Source: Desulfovibrionaceae bacterium
GTDB taxonomy: Bacteria > Desulfobacterota > Desulfovibrionia > Desulfovibrionales > Desulfovibrionaceae
DNA: 64,000 nt
Direction of reading: 5' to 3'
Assembly (NCBI GenBank): GCA_031082225.1
Contig: JAVHLG010000002.1
Span: 75,591 to 139,590 of the forward strand
Of the stretch, positions 38,517 through 47,706 are shown piece after piece (within the stretch, counting starts at the first letter, position 1; every line of letters begins with the position of its first letter). The translations under genes were made by a program, and so were the position numbers. Below the pieces are notes generated by a model that was given only the letters and a program-made list of their open reading frames with translations, did not search any database and was not told the origin of the DNA.

Positions 38517-39191
38517 TCAGAACGTGATGCGGGCCGAGGTGGTGAGGGTCGTCTTGCCCCGGCTGGCCGGGCCCGTGAGCAGGCACCACAGGGCGGCGGC
38601 CTCGGTATAGGGATCCTCGGCGGAGATGCCGTCCACGGGGAGGACCACCGAAAGCCCGCGCTGGGCCGCGCCCGTGGCCGTATGCAGCACGGCCCCGTGG
38701 GCCGCCGTGCCCGTGACCACCACCGTGGTCACGCCGCGCTCGGCCAGGGCCTTCTCCAGGTTCGTGCCCAGGAATTTGTCCACGCTGGCGGCCACCACCG
38801 GGTCGCCGGGGGTGCGTCCCATGCTCTCGAAGATGTCCTCGGGTTTGCCGGTGCGGGTCAGGCTGTAGAGGACGGGGACGCCCGCCGCCCTGGCCCTGGC
38901 CGCCAGGGCGGCAACGGCCGGGACCGTGTCCAGGCAGCGCGGACGGCGTTCGGCGTTGCAGGTCTGGGGCTGCATGTCCAGGATAAGGAGGGCGGTCTTG
39001 CCCTTGGGAGGGGCCGCATCCTCCAGAACGGGCGCGGGCGGCGGGGCGATGCCCGGCCACAGGTCCACCACCGTCTCACCGGCCCGGGCTGCGCCCGCCG
39101 TCAGGGCAAAGGCCATGGCAGTCGTCATGACAGCCGCCGCAAGGCGCATCGCCAGGGCCCGCAAACCGCGACAAGGTCTCATCCTGTCCAT
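38517..39191 (-). CDS. Exported isochorismatase-fold protein lacking the catalytic cysteine
   Basis: 224 residues; ATG 39191 has GGAGCG upstream. Signal peptide about 10-37 (MRLAAAVMTTAMAFALTAGAARA). The isochorismatase fold follows: ALLILDMQ with Asp72, VDKFLGTNLEKAL with Lys139, and VVVTGTAAHGAVLHTATGAAQRGL, where the usual nucleophile Cys (T-x-x-C-V) is replaced by Ala167. Cysteine-hydrolase members (nicotinamidase, N-carbamoylsarcosine amidase) need that Cys; isochorismatase proper does not use it. Export to the periplasm is unusual for the family. Activity may be non-hydrolytic or lost. It lies 15 bases upstream of nothing in its own operon and follows the hybrid kinase gene on the same strand. 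Confidence 0.8.
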   Translation of the reverse strand: MDRMRPCRGLRALAMRLAAAVMTTAMAFALTAGAARAGETVVDLWPGIAPPPAPVLEDAAPPKGKTALLILDMQPQTCNAERRPRCLDTVPAVAALAARARAAGVPVLYSLTRTGKPEDIFESMGRTPGDPVVAASVDKFLGTNLEKALAERGVTTVVVTGTAAHGAVLHTATGAAQRGLSVVLPVDGISAEDPYTEAAALWCLLTGPASRGKTTLTTSARITF

Positions 39192-39206
39192 GTTTCGCTC
39201 CGTGGG

Positions 39207-42200
39207 TCATGGTCTGCCGGTCCCGGCCGCCGCGGCCAGCACCGCACGCAGGCTTTCCATGTCAAAGGGCTTGGAAAGGTAGGCGTTCATCCCGGCGGCC
39301 AGGAATTTCTCCCGGTCCCCGGTCATGGCGTAGGCCGTGAGCGCCACGATGGGGATGTCCGCCTTGGCGGCGAATCCCGGTTCGGAGCGGATGCGCCGGG
39401 TGGCGTCCACCCCGCTTAGGACCGGCATCTGCACGTCCATGAGAATGAGGTCGAAATCCTCCCGGGTCAAGGCCTCCAGGGCCTCCTGCCCGTTTTGCGC
39501 GCCATGGGCCATAAAGCCCATCTTGTCCAGCATGCGTAAAAGCCCCATCCGGCTCACCGGGTCGTCCTCGGCCACCAGGACGCGGCGTCTCCCGGAGGGC
39601 GCGGGCGTCGGGGCCGGGGCGCTTTCGCGGGCATCCGCCTGCGAAGGGGCTTCCACTCGTCGGCACTCCACGGCGCAATACAGGGTCGTGCCCGCACCGG
39701 GCTCGCTCTCCACGCACACCGAGCCGTTCATGGCCAGGGCCAGGCGGCGCACGATGGCCAGTCCGAGTCCCGCCCCCTGGTGCCTGCGGGTGTAGGAGCC
39801 CTCGACCTGGGTGAAGGTCTCGAAGATGCGCTGCATCTGGTCGTCGGCGATGCCCACTCCCGTGTCTTGGACCATGAAAAGCAGCGTGGCGCGATCCGGG
39901 GCCCGGCCGGGCAGCACCGAGGTCTCGATGCGGATGTGTCCGGCCTCGGTATACTTCACGGCGTTTCCGGCCAGATTGACGAGGATCTGCCGGATGCGCA
40001 GTTCGTCGCCGAGCAGGCGGCCGACGGCCGGGGCGACCGCCATGTCCAGGGCCAGGCCGCGTTCCCGGCAGGCCGGGGCGATGGTCTCGCGCACCCCGGC
40101 CAGCAGATCGTCCAGGGCGAATTCGGTCTGGGTCATGGTCATCTTCCCGGCCTCGATGCGCGACAGGTCCAGGATGTCGGACAACAGGGCGGTCAGCCGC
40201 TGCCCGGATTTGGCGGCCATGGCGATGTATTCGTCCTGCTCGGCGGTCGGCCGGGTCAGGGAGAGCAACTGGAGCATGCCCAGGATGCCGTTTAGGGGGG
40301 TGCGTATCTCGTGGCTCATGTTGGCCAAAAACTCGCTTTTGGAGCGGTTGGCGGCGTCGGCCTGGATTTTGGCCGCCACCAGGGACTCCTCGGCGGCATT
40401 GCGGGCGGTGACGTCCATGGCCATGGTGATGAATCCGGCCCGGCCGTCGGGCAGAGGCCCCAATGGGGCGCAGGCCACTTCCCAAACCCGCTCGACGCCG
40501 TCCTTGCATACGATGCGGCAGGGCGTCGTTTGTCCGGGTTGCGCCGGGCAGGGGGGGAAGCCGGAGCCGCCCGTTACGGCGGGATCGACGCAGGCCACCC
40601 TGGGGGCGAAGTCCTCGATGTGCGGCAGATCGGCCAGGGAATAGCCGCTTTGCGCGGTGAAGGCCCGGTTGACGCTGTACACCTTGCCGCTGTCGGCGTG
40701 GATCAGGATGGGGAAGGGGGCCTCGCGCACGGCCGTGCGGAAGCGTTCCTCGCTGTGGCGCATCTCCTCCCGGGCGGCGTACTGGGCGGTGACGTCGGAA
40801 AAGACCAGCACCACCCCGGTCACGGCCCCGGTGTCGTCATGGATGGGCGCGGCGCTGTCCGCGATCTGGTGTTCCCGGCCGTCCCGGGACAGAAGCGAGG
40901 TGTGATTCGCCAGGCCCACCACCTCGCCCGTGCGCATCACCCGGGCCACGATGTCCGGGCAGGGCTTGCGGGACAGGGTGTCCACAATGTCGAACACCGT
41001 TTGGAGGGGCAGGCCGTTGGCCTCGGCCGCCGTCCATCCCGTGAGCCTCTCGGCTGCGGGGTTCATGCGGGTGACCCGGCCCGCCGCGTCCGTGGCCAGG
41101 ACCGCGTCCCCGATGGATCGCAGGGTCACGGCCAGGTCTTCCCGGCTTTCCCGCAGGGCCTCCTGGGCGGCCTTGAGGCCTGAGATGTCGGCATGGGTGC
41201 CGATCATGCGCAGGCCCCGGCCCGTGTCGTCCCGGGCCACGATCCTGCCCCGGTCGAGAATCCATTTATAGGATCCGTCCTTGCAAAGCATGCGGTGTTC
41301 CGTGGCGTAGTCCGGCGTCTCCCCCCGGATGTGGGCGGCGAGGGCGGCCTCGGCCCGGGGCAGATCCTCGGGATGCACGCGGTCGCGCCAGGACGCGTAG
41401 GTGTCGGGCAGTTCGTCCGGCTCATAGCCCAGCATCCCTTTCCATTGCCGGGAATAGCGCACCTCGCCCGTGACCACGTTCCAGTCCCACACGCCGTCGC
41501 CCGCCCCCTCCAGGGCGTACTGCCAGCGGGCCTCGCTTTCGTGCAACAGCGCCTCGTTTTTGCGGCGCAGCACCCCCATGCCGCCGACAAAGGCCGCCAG
41601 GAGCAGCAGGAAACAGATCCAGGCGGCCAGGAGCGACGTGATGACGGCGTCCTGCCTGGCGGCCAGGGTCGCGTACCGGGCCCGGGCCTGGCGCTCCAGG
41701 TCGTCGCCCAGGCCCTCCAGGGCGGCGTAGATGCTGCGCAGTTCCAGGGCCAGGGCCGGGTCGGCGCGTCCTTCCGGCGTGGTGCGTTTGGCCGAGAGCC
41801 GCCCCATGTCCGTGATCAGGGATTCAAACCGGAGCAGGTCGCCACGCAGGGCCGTTTCCTTCTCATTCGGTTCGGCGGAGAGGTCGCCCAGGCTGGCGGC
41901 CATCTCCCGGATACGCTGGGCGGCCTGTTCGAAAAAGGCGTCCCGGGCGGACAGGGACACGCCCTCTTCGTCGGTCAGGTGCCGCTGGGTGGCCAGGGCG
42001 CCCTTGAGGGCCTCGATCCGGGCCCGCTGCAGATTCTCGATGATCGGCAGGGATTGGCGATGGCTTTCCCGGTTGGCGTCGCTGGCGAACCAGAACAGGA
42101 CGCCGGACAGGACGGTGACCGCGATGATGGCGTAGAAGGAGATGTCGCCGTAGAGCAGGGCGTCGCGCAGGGTGGATGCGTATTTTTTCAGGCTGGTCAC
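39207..42200 (-). CDS. Hybrid sensor histidine kinase: TM-sensor-TM-PAS(x3)-HisKA-HATPase-REC
   Basis: 997 residues from GTG 42200, preceded by GGAGGA; the track's extra 63 residues overlap the upstream gene. TM1 about 19-39; an all-helical periplasmic sensor about 45-180 (four-helix-bundle look); TM2 about 187-210; PAS domains at about 225-345, 355-475 and 480-600; HisKA with His630 in [15 protein letters not shown]; HATPase with LVNLAGNAVKYTE, DTGVGI and GAGLGLAIV; REC with Asp922 in LMDVQMPVLSG. It is an inner-membrane kinase. The binding-protein gene upstream on the same strand ends 77 bases before it, so the pair likely forms one sensing unit. Confidence 0.88.
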   Translation of the reverse strand: MTSLKKYASTLRDALLYGDISFYAIIAVTVLSGVLFWFASDANRESHRQSLPIIENLQRARIEALKGALATQRHLTDEEGVSLSARDAFFEQAAQRIREMAASLGDLSAEPNEKETALRGDLLRFESLITDMGRLSAKRTTPEGRADPALALELRSIYAALEGLGDDLERQARARYATLAARQDAVITSLLAAWICFLLLLAAFVGGMGVLRRKNEALLHESEARWQYALEGAGDGVWDWNVVTGEVRYSRQWKGMLGYEPDELPDTYASWRDRVHPEDLPRAEAALAAHIRGETPDYATEHRMLCKDGSYKWILDRGRIVARDDTGRGLRMIGTHADISGLKAAQEALRESREDLAVTLRSIGDAVLATDAAGRVTRMNPAAERLTGWTAAEANGLPLQTVFDIVDTLSRKPCPDIVARVMRTGEVVGLANHTSLLSRDGREHQIADSAAPIHDDTGAVTGVVLVFSDVTAQYAAREEMRHSEERFRTAVREAPFPILIHADSGKVYSVNRAFTAQSGYSLADLPHIEDFAPRVACVDPAVTGGSGFPPCPAQPGQTTPCRIVCKDGVERVWEVACAPLGPLPDGRAGFITMAMDVTARNAAEESLVAAKIQADAANRSKSEFLANMSHEIRTPLNGILGMLQLLSLTRPTAEQDEYIAMAAKSGQRLTALLSDILDLSRIEAGKMTMTQTEFALDDLLAGVRETIAPACRERGLALDMAVAPAVGRLLGDELRIRQILVNLAGNAVKYTEAGHIRIETSVLPGRAPDRATLLFMVQDTGVGIADDQMQRIFETFTQVEGSYTRRHQGAGLGLAIVRRLALAMNGSVCVESEPGAGTTLYCAVECRRVEAPSQADARESAPAPTPAPSGRRRVLVAEDDPVSRMGLLRMLDKMGFMAHGAQNGQEALEALTREDFDLILMDVQMPVLSGVDATRRIRSEPGFAAKADIPIVALTAYAMTGDREKFLAAGMNAYLSKPFDMESLRAVLAAAAGTGRP

Positions 42201-42276
42201 GGCTTCCTCCTGAGCCCGGGGCCCGTATCTGGCGGGCCTGGCGTAGCGCGGCCGATGCGCGCGTTGAGGGCGACGG

Positions 42277-43122
42277 TTACGGCGTCGTGTGGTCGGGCAT
42301 GTCCTGCGCGGTAAAGCCGAAGGGGCCGACCAGGTCCAGATGTTCGGGGGAACCGACAAACCCGGCCAGCACCCCGTTGACCCGGTCACGCAGGGCGGCG
42401 TCGGCCTTGCGGAATCCGAAGGCGGACCGCCCCTTGCGTTCCCGGCCGTCCGTGAGTGGGCCGGTGAAGGGGGAGGCGGCCTGGCATCGGCCCTCTGAGT
42501 CCCGGGCCAGGAGGGCGACCGTGGGCGCGGTCAGGGCCAGCCCGTCGGCCCGTCCGGCCGTGACGGCGGCCACCCCCGTGGCTGCGTCCGGAACCACGAA
42601 AAGCTGCGCCCCGGGAACGCCGAGTCCCTCAAGATAGTCCAGCTCCACGGATCCGGCCAGGACGGCCAGGATGACGTCCGGGCGGCGGGTCAGTTCGTCG
42701 TAGGAGGCAAGCCCTCTGGGATTGCCGGCACGAACCAGGAGGCCCTGGCCCGCCTGGACCGTGGGCAGGGAAAAATCGATGCCCTTGGCGCGTTCCGGGG
42801 TGGCGAACATTCCGGCCGCGATCATGTCGATGTCGCCCTCCTCAAGTCTGGTGATGAGGCTGGAAAAATCCGTCAACACCCACCGCACGTCCGAGATGCC
42901 GAGCCTCGCCAGCACGGCCCGGGCCGTCTCCGGGGACTCGCCCGTGACCCGGCCCGAGGCGTCGCGGAAGGCGAAGGGGTATTCCTCGGCGTAGCCCACG
43001 CGCAGGGTGCCGCCGGTCCACGGCGTCTGCTGTTCGTCCGGGGCCATGAAGATGGCCGCCAGGGCGACGAGCAGGCCGACAAGGGCCACGGTGGCCAGAC
43101 TGGCGGGCAGGATGCGTTTCAT
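42277..43122 (-). CDS. Periplasmic amino-acid-type substrate-binding protein (SBP3, EhuB-like)
   Basis: 281 residues. The hydrophobic N-terminus (about 6-25) is a signal peptide or anchor. The SBP_bac_3 domain follows: TLRVGYAEEYPFAFRDASGRVTGESPETARAVL, LITRLEEGDIDMIAAGMFATPERAKGIDFSLP, GQGLLVRAGNP, and VVPDAATGVAAVTAGRADGLALTAPT. The phrasing resembles EhuB, which binds ectoine and hydroxyectoine. The ligand is therefore possibly an amino acid or compatible solute (inference). No ABC permease or ATPase is adjacent; a hybrid kinase gene follows on the same strand, as in the other binding-protein/kinase pair at 11.1-15.6 kb. Confidence 0.8.
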   Translation of the reverse strand: MKRILPASLATVALVGLLVALAAIFMAPDEQQTPWTGGTLRVGYAEEYPFAFRDASGRVTGESPETARAVLARLGISDVRWVLTDFSSLITRLEEGDIDMIAAGMFATPERAKGIDFSLPTVQAGQGLLVRAGNPRGLASYDELTRRPDVILAVLAGSVELDYLEGLGVPGAQLFVVPDAATGVAAVTAGRADGLALTAPTVALLARDSEGRCQAASPFTGPLTDGRERKGRSAFGFRKADAALRDRVNGVLAGFVGSPEHLDLVGPFGFTAQDMPDHTTP

Positions 43123-43285
43123 GACGGATTCCTGGTTGCCGAACGACTGGATGTCGCGTCTGTGCCGGGCAGAACGCGGTTTGCGAGGCTTGTGATGTAT
43201 TGTGCGTTACCACGGAATGCATAACAGGAACAGCCTTTTTGGCGGGAGAGTCCCGAATGTGGGGAATGCGGCACGCGACATCCGG

Positions 43286-43329
43286 AAAAACAATACAAAA
43301 CCGGGGGCAGGTCGAAACCCGGCCCCCGG
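43286..43329 (-). terminator. Terminator of the chemoreceptor gene
   Basis: On the minus strand CCGGGGGC...GCCCCCGG (eight pairs) is followed by TTTTGTATTGTTTTT, about 95 bases after the stop codon. Confidence 0.75.
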
Positions 43330-43346
43330 CAGTATGTCTTTGTTTG

Positions 43347-43408
43347 CGTCCCTTGAAAGGGACGACGGGACGTTTCATTCTCAATCGGTTCATCTCGAAC
43401 GCGAGATG
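43347..43408. repeat. Tandem perfect hairpins in the chemoreceptor 3' region
   Basis: CGTCCCTT-GA-AAGGGACG (43347-43364) and CATCTCG-AACG-CGAGATG (43391-43408). Neither has a T-run; they precede the terminator on the minus strand and could stabilise the 3' end of the message. Confidence 0.5.
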
Positions 43409-43425
43409 CCCGGATTTCTTTGCCG

Positions 43426-45516
43426 CTACAGCAGGGCCTTGGGCCGCCTGGACCCGGTCAGGGACCGGGCGGTCCCGGTCTCGCCGCCCTCGGCCTGCAT
43501 CTCCTCGATGAGCTGCGTCAGTTCCCGGGCCTGTCCGGCCATGTCGGCCACGGCCCCCGAGGCCTCGCGCATGGCTTGGGAGGTCTCGGTGGAGATGGCG
43601 TTGATCTCCTCGATGGACCGGTTGATCTCCTCGCTGGCCGAGGACTGCTGTTCCGAGGCCGTGGCGATGGACCGCACCTGGTCGGCGGCCAGGTCCACCA
43701 GATGCACGATCTCCGTGAGGGACTCCCCGGCCCGGGTGGCCAGTTCCGTGGCCTCTTCGATGGTGCGCACGGCCTGCTCCACGTTTTTGACGTTGGTGGC
43801 GGTGCCGGTCTGGATGCCCTGGATGGCCTCGCCCACCTCCTTGGTGGCGGTCATGGTCTTTTCGGCCAGCTTGCGGACCTCGTCGGCCACCACGGCGAAG
43901 CCGCGCCCCGCGTCCCCGGCCCGGGCGGCCTCGATGGCGGCATTGAGGGCCAGGAGGTTGGTCTGGTCGGCGATGTCGGAGATGACGTTCATGATCCGGC
44001 CGATGCCCTCGGCCTGCTTGCCCAGGGTGTCCATGTCCTGCTTGAGCCCGAAGGCCTGGGTCCGGACCATGCCCACGCCGGAGACCACCCGGCCCACGAC
44101 GACGGCCCCTTCCTCGGCCTTCTTCTTGGCTGAATCCGAGGTCTCGGCGGCCTGGGAGGCGTTTTTGGCCACCTCGAGAACCGTGGCGTTCATCTCCTCC
44201 ATGGCCGTGGCCGTCTCGCCCACCCGGTGGGCCTGGTTTTCGGCCCCCCGGCTGGACTGGTCGATGCTCGCGGTGAGTTCCTCGGAGGCGGCGTTGACCA
44301 CGCGCACCACGCCCTCAAGCTTCCCGGCGGCGTGCAGCATGCCCTCGGCCTTGGCCCGCTCCGCCGCCTCCTTGGCCTCCTGGGCCTCGGCCATGGCCAC
44401 GCGGGCCTTTTCCGTCTCCTCGGCGGCCTTTTGCAGGGCCTTTTCCACCTCGGCGATCTTGTCCTTGAGGGCCGCCACCATGTTGCCCATGGAGGTGGCC
44501 AGATCCCCGATCTCGTCGTTGACCTTGACGTCCAGGGTGCTGGAATAGTCTCCGGCCTCGACCTTGCGGGCAAACGCCGCCAGCCGCAGCACCGGCGTGG
44601 TGAACTTTTTGGAGGCCAGGTAGCCGACCACGGCCAGAAGGGCCATGGCCGCCAGACAGACCCACAGGATGTGCATGAAGACGTTGTGCTGCGCCGTCGT
44701 GACCCCGGACATGTCCTTGCCCAGAAAGAACATGCCCACGGCCTTGCCGTCGGCGTCCAAAAACGGCCAGTATACGGCCATGTACGGCTTGCCGAAAAGT
44801 GGCAGCCGCAGCAGATGCACCTCCTTGCGGCCAAGCACGGCGTCGGTGACCGCCTTGTTGTCCATGGTGGTGCCCACGGCCCGCCTGCCGTCGGCCAGGA
44901 TGGTGGTGGATTCGCGCACGTTGCCGTAAAAAATGGTGGTTTCCACGTCGAGCAGCTTTTTTACGGCATCGACAAAGGCGTCGTCCTTGGAGACGTTCAT
45001 GCCCACCACCACCGCGCCGACGATCTTGCCGTCCTTTTTCACCGGGGCCGTGGCCCGAAGCGAGATCTTGACCACCTTGCCGGGTTCGAAGGTGCTGCAG
45101 TTGGAACCGGCCAGGGCCTTTTGCACGCACTGCTGGGTGGCGATGCTGTCGCCTGCGGCGTCGTCGTGCCCCCGGGTCAGCACGGTCCCCTTGTCGTCCA
45201 CGAAGACGATGAAATCCGTCTGCCCGGTCTGCATCAGATCCTGCCCCAGTTTTTTGAGCAGGGCGCTGTCCGCCGTGGCCACGCCGTTTATGACATTGGG
45301 CCGCACGGCCTGGGCCTGGGCCAGGCCGGTGTAGTCCGCAAGCATGCGTTCAACCCGGTCCTGGACCACCTTCTGGTCCGAGCGGATGGCCTCCGTAAAC
45401 GACTCTTCGAAACCCTGGCCCACGGAATAGTACGAGGCCACCAGGGCCGATGCGCCGCTGACCAGCACCGAGGCCACAACCAGAAAGACCAGTTTGAAGG
45501 AGATGTTGATTCGCAC
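43426..45516 (-). CDS. Methyl-accepting chemotaxis protein with periplasmic Cache domain
   Basis: 696 residues from GTG 45516 (GGGAG upstream); the extra 60 track residues lack support. TM1 about 6-28; periplasmic double-Cache region about 35-270 ([58 protein letters not shown]); TM2 about 276-296; HAMP about 297-350; a long coiled coil to 690 with the conserved hairpin tip [38 protein letters not shown] (about 512-550). The signalling tip is the CheA/CheW contact. It sits in the inner membrane and steers motility toward an unknown ligand. No che genes are adjacent, as is usual for scattered receptors. Confidence 0.95.
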   Translation of the reverse strand: MRINISFKLVFLVVASVLVSGASALVASYYSVGQGFEESFTEAIRSDQKVVQDRVERMLADYTGLAQAQAVRPNVINGVATADSALLKKLGQDLMQTGQTDFIVFVDDKGTVLTRGHDDAAGDSIATQQCVQKALAGSNCSTFEPGKVVKISLRATAPVKKDGKIVGAVVVGMNVSKDDAFVDAVKKLLDVETTIFYGNVRESTTILADGRRAVGTTMDNKAVTDAVLGRKEVHLLRLPLFGKPYMAVYWPFLDADGKAVGMFFLGKDMSGVTTAQHNVFMHILWVCLAAMALLAVVGYLASKKFTTPVLRLAAFARKVEAGDYSSTLDVKVNDEIGDLATSMGNMVAALKDKIAEVEKALQKAAEETEKARVAMAEAQEAKEAAERAKAEGMLHAAGKLEGVVRVVNAASEELTASIDQSSRGAENQAHRVGETATAMEEMNATVLEVAKNASQAAETSDSAKKKAEEGAVVVGRVVSGVGMVRTQAFGLKQDMDTLGKQAEGIGRIMNVISDIADQTNLLALNAAIEAARAGDAGRGFAVVADEVRKLAEKTMTATKEVGEAIQGIQTGTATNVKNVEQAVRTIEEATELATRAGESLTEIVHLVDLAADQVRSIATASEQQSSASEEINRSIEEINAISTETSQAMREASGAVADMAGQARELTQLIEEMQAEGGETGTARSLTGSRRPKALL

Positions 45517-45772
45517 GTCGGTTCTCCCGCGCTTCGGGGTTATGGGCCGTGTCCCGGGTCTGCCGCGACCCGTGGCGTGGCCCGTCCATTGCAGGAAAGT
45601 TACATGAATGCGGCGAGATGGCAACACAAATGACATATTGCTGCGGCGGGGCGTTGTTGACTGAAGGGGAACGCGTCCATTCCGCCTGCAGAACACGGGA
45701 CGGGAGGCGTCCGATGGAAACGTTTTGCAGGCTTAAATGATATTACGATTCATTCTTATGTCTGGGGGCACG

Positions 45773-46693
45773 TCATGGCCGGTCCGGCATGGTGGACCCT
45801 CCTGTCCCGTCCGCCGCGCCAAGCCCGGACAGGGCCGCGTCCAGGCGGGACAGAAAGATGCGGGCGAAGCCTTCCCGTTCCAGGAGCCCGGACAGGACCG
45901 GCAGGCAGTCGATCCCGGCCCGGGACAGCACCCCGCGCCAGGAAAGCGCCTCGTCCCCGGCCAGATCGCGCCGGGCGTGGGCCCCGGCCACGCTGAAAAA
46001 GGGCACAAGCCAGGCCCGCAAGGCCCCGCTGTCCAGGATGGCCCGGCGCAGGCGGCCGATGTGGGAGTCCTCCCGGGCGGCGTCGGCCCTGGTGCGGTCA
46101 AGGGTGGCGAAAAAGACCAGGGGGTCGCGCCGGGCAAGCTCCGCCGCCAGGGCGGCATAGGTCTCCCGGGCCGGTCCCCGGGCCCCGTGCCCCATGACCG
46201 CCACGGCCTCGTGCGGCGTTCGTCCCGGGGGCAGGCTGGCCAAAAGCGTCTCGGCGGCCAGGACGATCCCGTCCATATCCGGGCGTCCGCCGTCGTCGCC
46301 TGCGGCCGGTAAAAGCGGCCCGCCCACGGTCACGGCGGCAAATCCTGCGCCCCGCCGGGCGCGTTCTGCGGCCGCCACAACCTCGGCGAACTCCCCCCCG
46401 GCCACCACATGCAGGGATTGCACGGCCACCCGGGCCACCCCGAGTCCGGCCATCTCCAGAAACGCGGCATCCACCGATCTGGCCCCGAAAAGCGGGCGTA
46501 GGTGGCGGCCGTGGTGCAATTCGCCCATGGTCCGGGCCAACCGCACCGGACAGTCGGGATGCCGGGCCGCTACCCGGGCCGTGAAGGCCTCCAGGGTGGC
46601 CCGGGCCCCGGGATGGCGCGAGCCGTGGGCGGCCAGGATGATGCCGGCCGAGGGAGCCGAGGGAGCTGGGGGGACGGGGGGGGCGGACGTCAT
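45773..46693 (-). CDS. cbiK: Sirohydrochlorin cobaltochelatase CbiK
   Basis: 306 residues. It inserts Co(II) into sirohydrochlorin in the anaerobic (early cobalt) route to B12. Two ferredoxin-like chelatase lobes: ILAAHGSRHPGARATLEAF at the start, VQSLHVVAGGEF, and metal/substrate residues His169 in VMGHGARG and His239 in VAGAHARRDLAGDE with the following SW. The usual Glu between them appears as Asp199 (FATLDRT). A Pro/Ala-rich N-terminal extension is present but no export signal, so this is the cytosolic type. The gene follows ftsX by 24 bases on the same strand. The product would help supply B12 for the nearby NrdJ (inference). Confidence 0.88.
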   Translation of the reverse strand: MTSAPPVPPAPSAPSAGIILAAHGSRHPGARATLEAFTARVAARHPDCPVRLARTMGELHHGRHLRPLFGARSVDAAFLEMAGLGVARVAVQSLHVVAGGEFAEVVAAAERARRGAGFAAVTVGGPLLPAAGDDGGRPDMDGIVLAAETLLASLPPGRTPHEAVAVMGHGARGPARETYAALAAELARRDPLVFFATLDRTRADAAREDSHIGRLRRAILDSGALRAWLVPFFSVAGAHARRDLAGDEALSWRGVLSRAGIDCLPVLSGLLEREGFARIFLSRLDAALSGLGAADGTGGSTMPDRP

Positions 46694-46717
46694 GGGCGTA
46701 TGGGGAACCTTGCCGGA

Positions 46718-47587
46718 TCAGCCCCGGTCCCTGGCCGCGACCCAGCTGGCGGCGGCGGCCACCAGGGCCATGGCCCCGACCAGGGCCGCCGCATGGGGCA
46801 GGGGCAGAAAGGCGATTTTGATCCACAGGGGGGGGACGTTCAGGACCTCGGCCAGGGAGCGCTGCAACACCCACAAAAGTCCCAGGGCCAGGCCTGCGCC
46901 GCACAGCCCCAGGGTGACGCCGCCGACCAGAAGCGGCAGCCGGATGTACCAGTTCCGGGCCCCGACAAGACGCAGGATGGCCACCTCGTCGGCCCGGGCC
47001 AAAAGCGACAGCTTCACCGTGTTGCCCACCACCAGGGCCACCAGAAGCAGCAAAAACACCCCCGTGGGCCACAAAAGCGTGCGCCCGATCTCCACCACCG
47101 AGCGCGACAGGTCCATCTGGAGCGGATTGACGTGCACCGCCGCCACGCCCTCCAGATTTTTCAAGTCCTCGAAGGTCCGTTTGGGCCAGTCCGGGTCGTC
47201 CGGGGGGATGCGGAAGGTGGCCAGGGCCGTGAAGGGCAGGGGGCTTTTGCCGCGCAACCAGGACAGGTCGGCCCCGGCCCCCAGGGCCTCCTGCATGACC
47301 GAAAGGGCCTGGTCCGGGGAAAACGTGGTCAGCTCGAACAGTTCGGGCCGGGCCCGCAACTGCTCCCATTGGGCCGCAACCGCCTGTTCGGCGGCGTCTT
47401 TTTTCCAGAAGATCTGGTATTGGGCCTTGCCCTGGTGGCGCACAAGCTCGGTCTCCAGGTTGTGCAGGAACATGGCGAAGAGTCCGCCCAAAAAGGCGGT
47501 GAGCGTCACGGCGGCGAGCGTCAGGGCCTGGGGCCAGGGATGGCGGAACAGGTCGCGGACGCCGCGAAAAATCAGGCGGAAAAACAT
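46718..47587 (-). CDS. ftsX: Cell division ABC transporter permease FtsX
   Basis: 289 residues. Cytosolic N-terminus, TM1 about 22-44, a periplasmic domain about 45-165, then three C-terminal helices (about 170-200, 215-240, 260-285) with the signature LLARADEVAILRLVGARNWYIRLPLLVGG. FtsX with FtsE transmits a signal across the membrane to activate peptidoglycan hydrolases at the division site. It is read in the same direction as ftsE, but 119 bases separate them, whereas these genes usually overlap. The gap is A+T-rich and contains a 12-bp palindrome. Confidence 0.92.
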   Translation of the reverse strand: MFFRLIFRGVRDLFRHPWPQALTLAAVTLTAFLGGLFAMFLHNLETELVRHQGKAQYQIFWKKDAAEQAVAAQWEQLRARPELFELTTFSPDQALSVMQEALGAGADLSWLRGKSPLPFTALATFRIPPDDPDWPKRTFEDLKNLEGVAAVHVNPLQMDLSRSVVEIGRTLLWPTGVFLLLLVALVVGNTVKLSLLARADEVAILRLVGARNWYIRLPLLVGGVTLGLCGAGLALGLLWVLQRSLAEVLNVPPLWIKIAFLPLPHAAALVGAMALVAAAASWVAARDRG

Positions 47588-47706
47588 GCCCCTGGTCCCC
47601 TGGTCTGGCGCTTACAAAAAAACATGCATGTTATTTTGTTCATAAAAATCATAGCTTCAAGGTGTTTCTGCCAGCCACGCCAGAACGGAAATGACCGAGC
47701 GCAACA
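47588..47706. other. A+T-rich ftsE-ftsX spacer with palindrome AACATGCATGTT
   Basis: The perfect 12-bp palindrome is at 47621-47632. On the minus strand TTGAAG occurs upstream and AT-rich hexamers follow, so an internal ftsX promoter is possible. No gene fits. Confidence 0.4.

Larger units (their letters stand above)
43123..43425. other. 303-bp intergenic region with three hairpins
   Basis: It contains the receptor gene's terminator (43286-43329) and two further perfect hairpins at 43347-43364 and 43391-43408 lying between it and the receptor stop codon. Confidence 0.5.

Noticed and set aside
37825-38610. Plus-strand ORF as a transposase remnant next to the direct repeats
   Set aside because: No transposase motif, and most of it lies antisense to the NifX-like gene.
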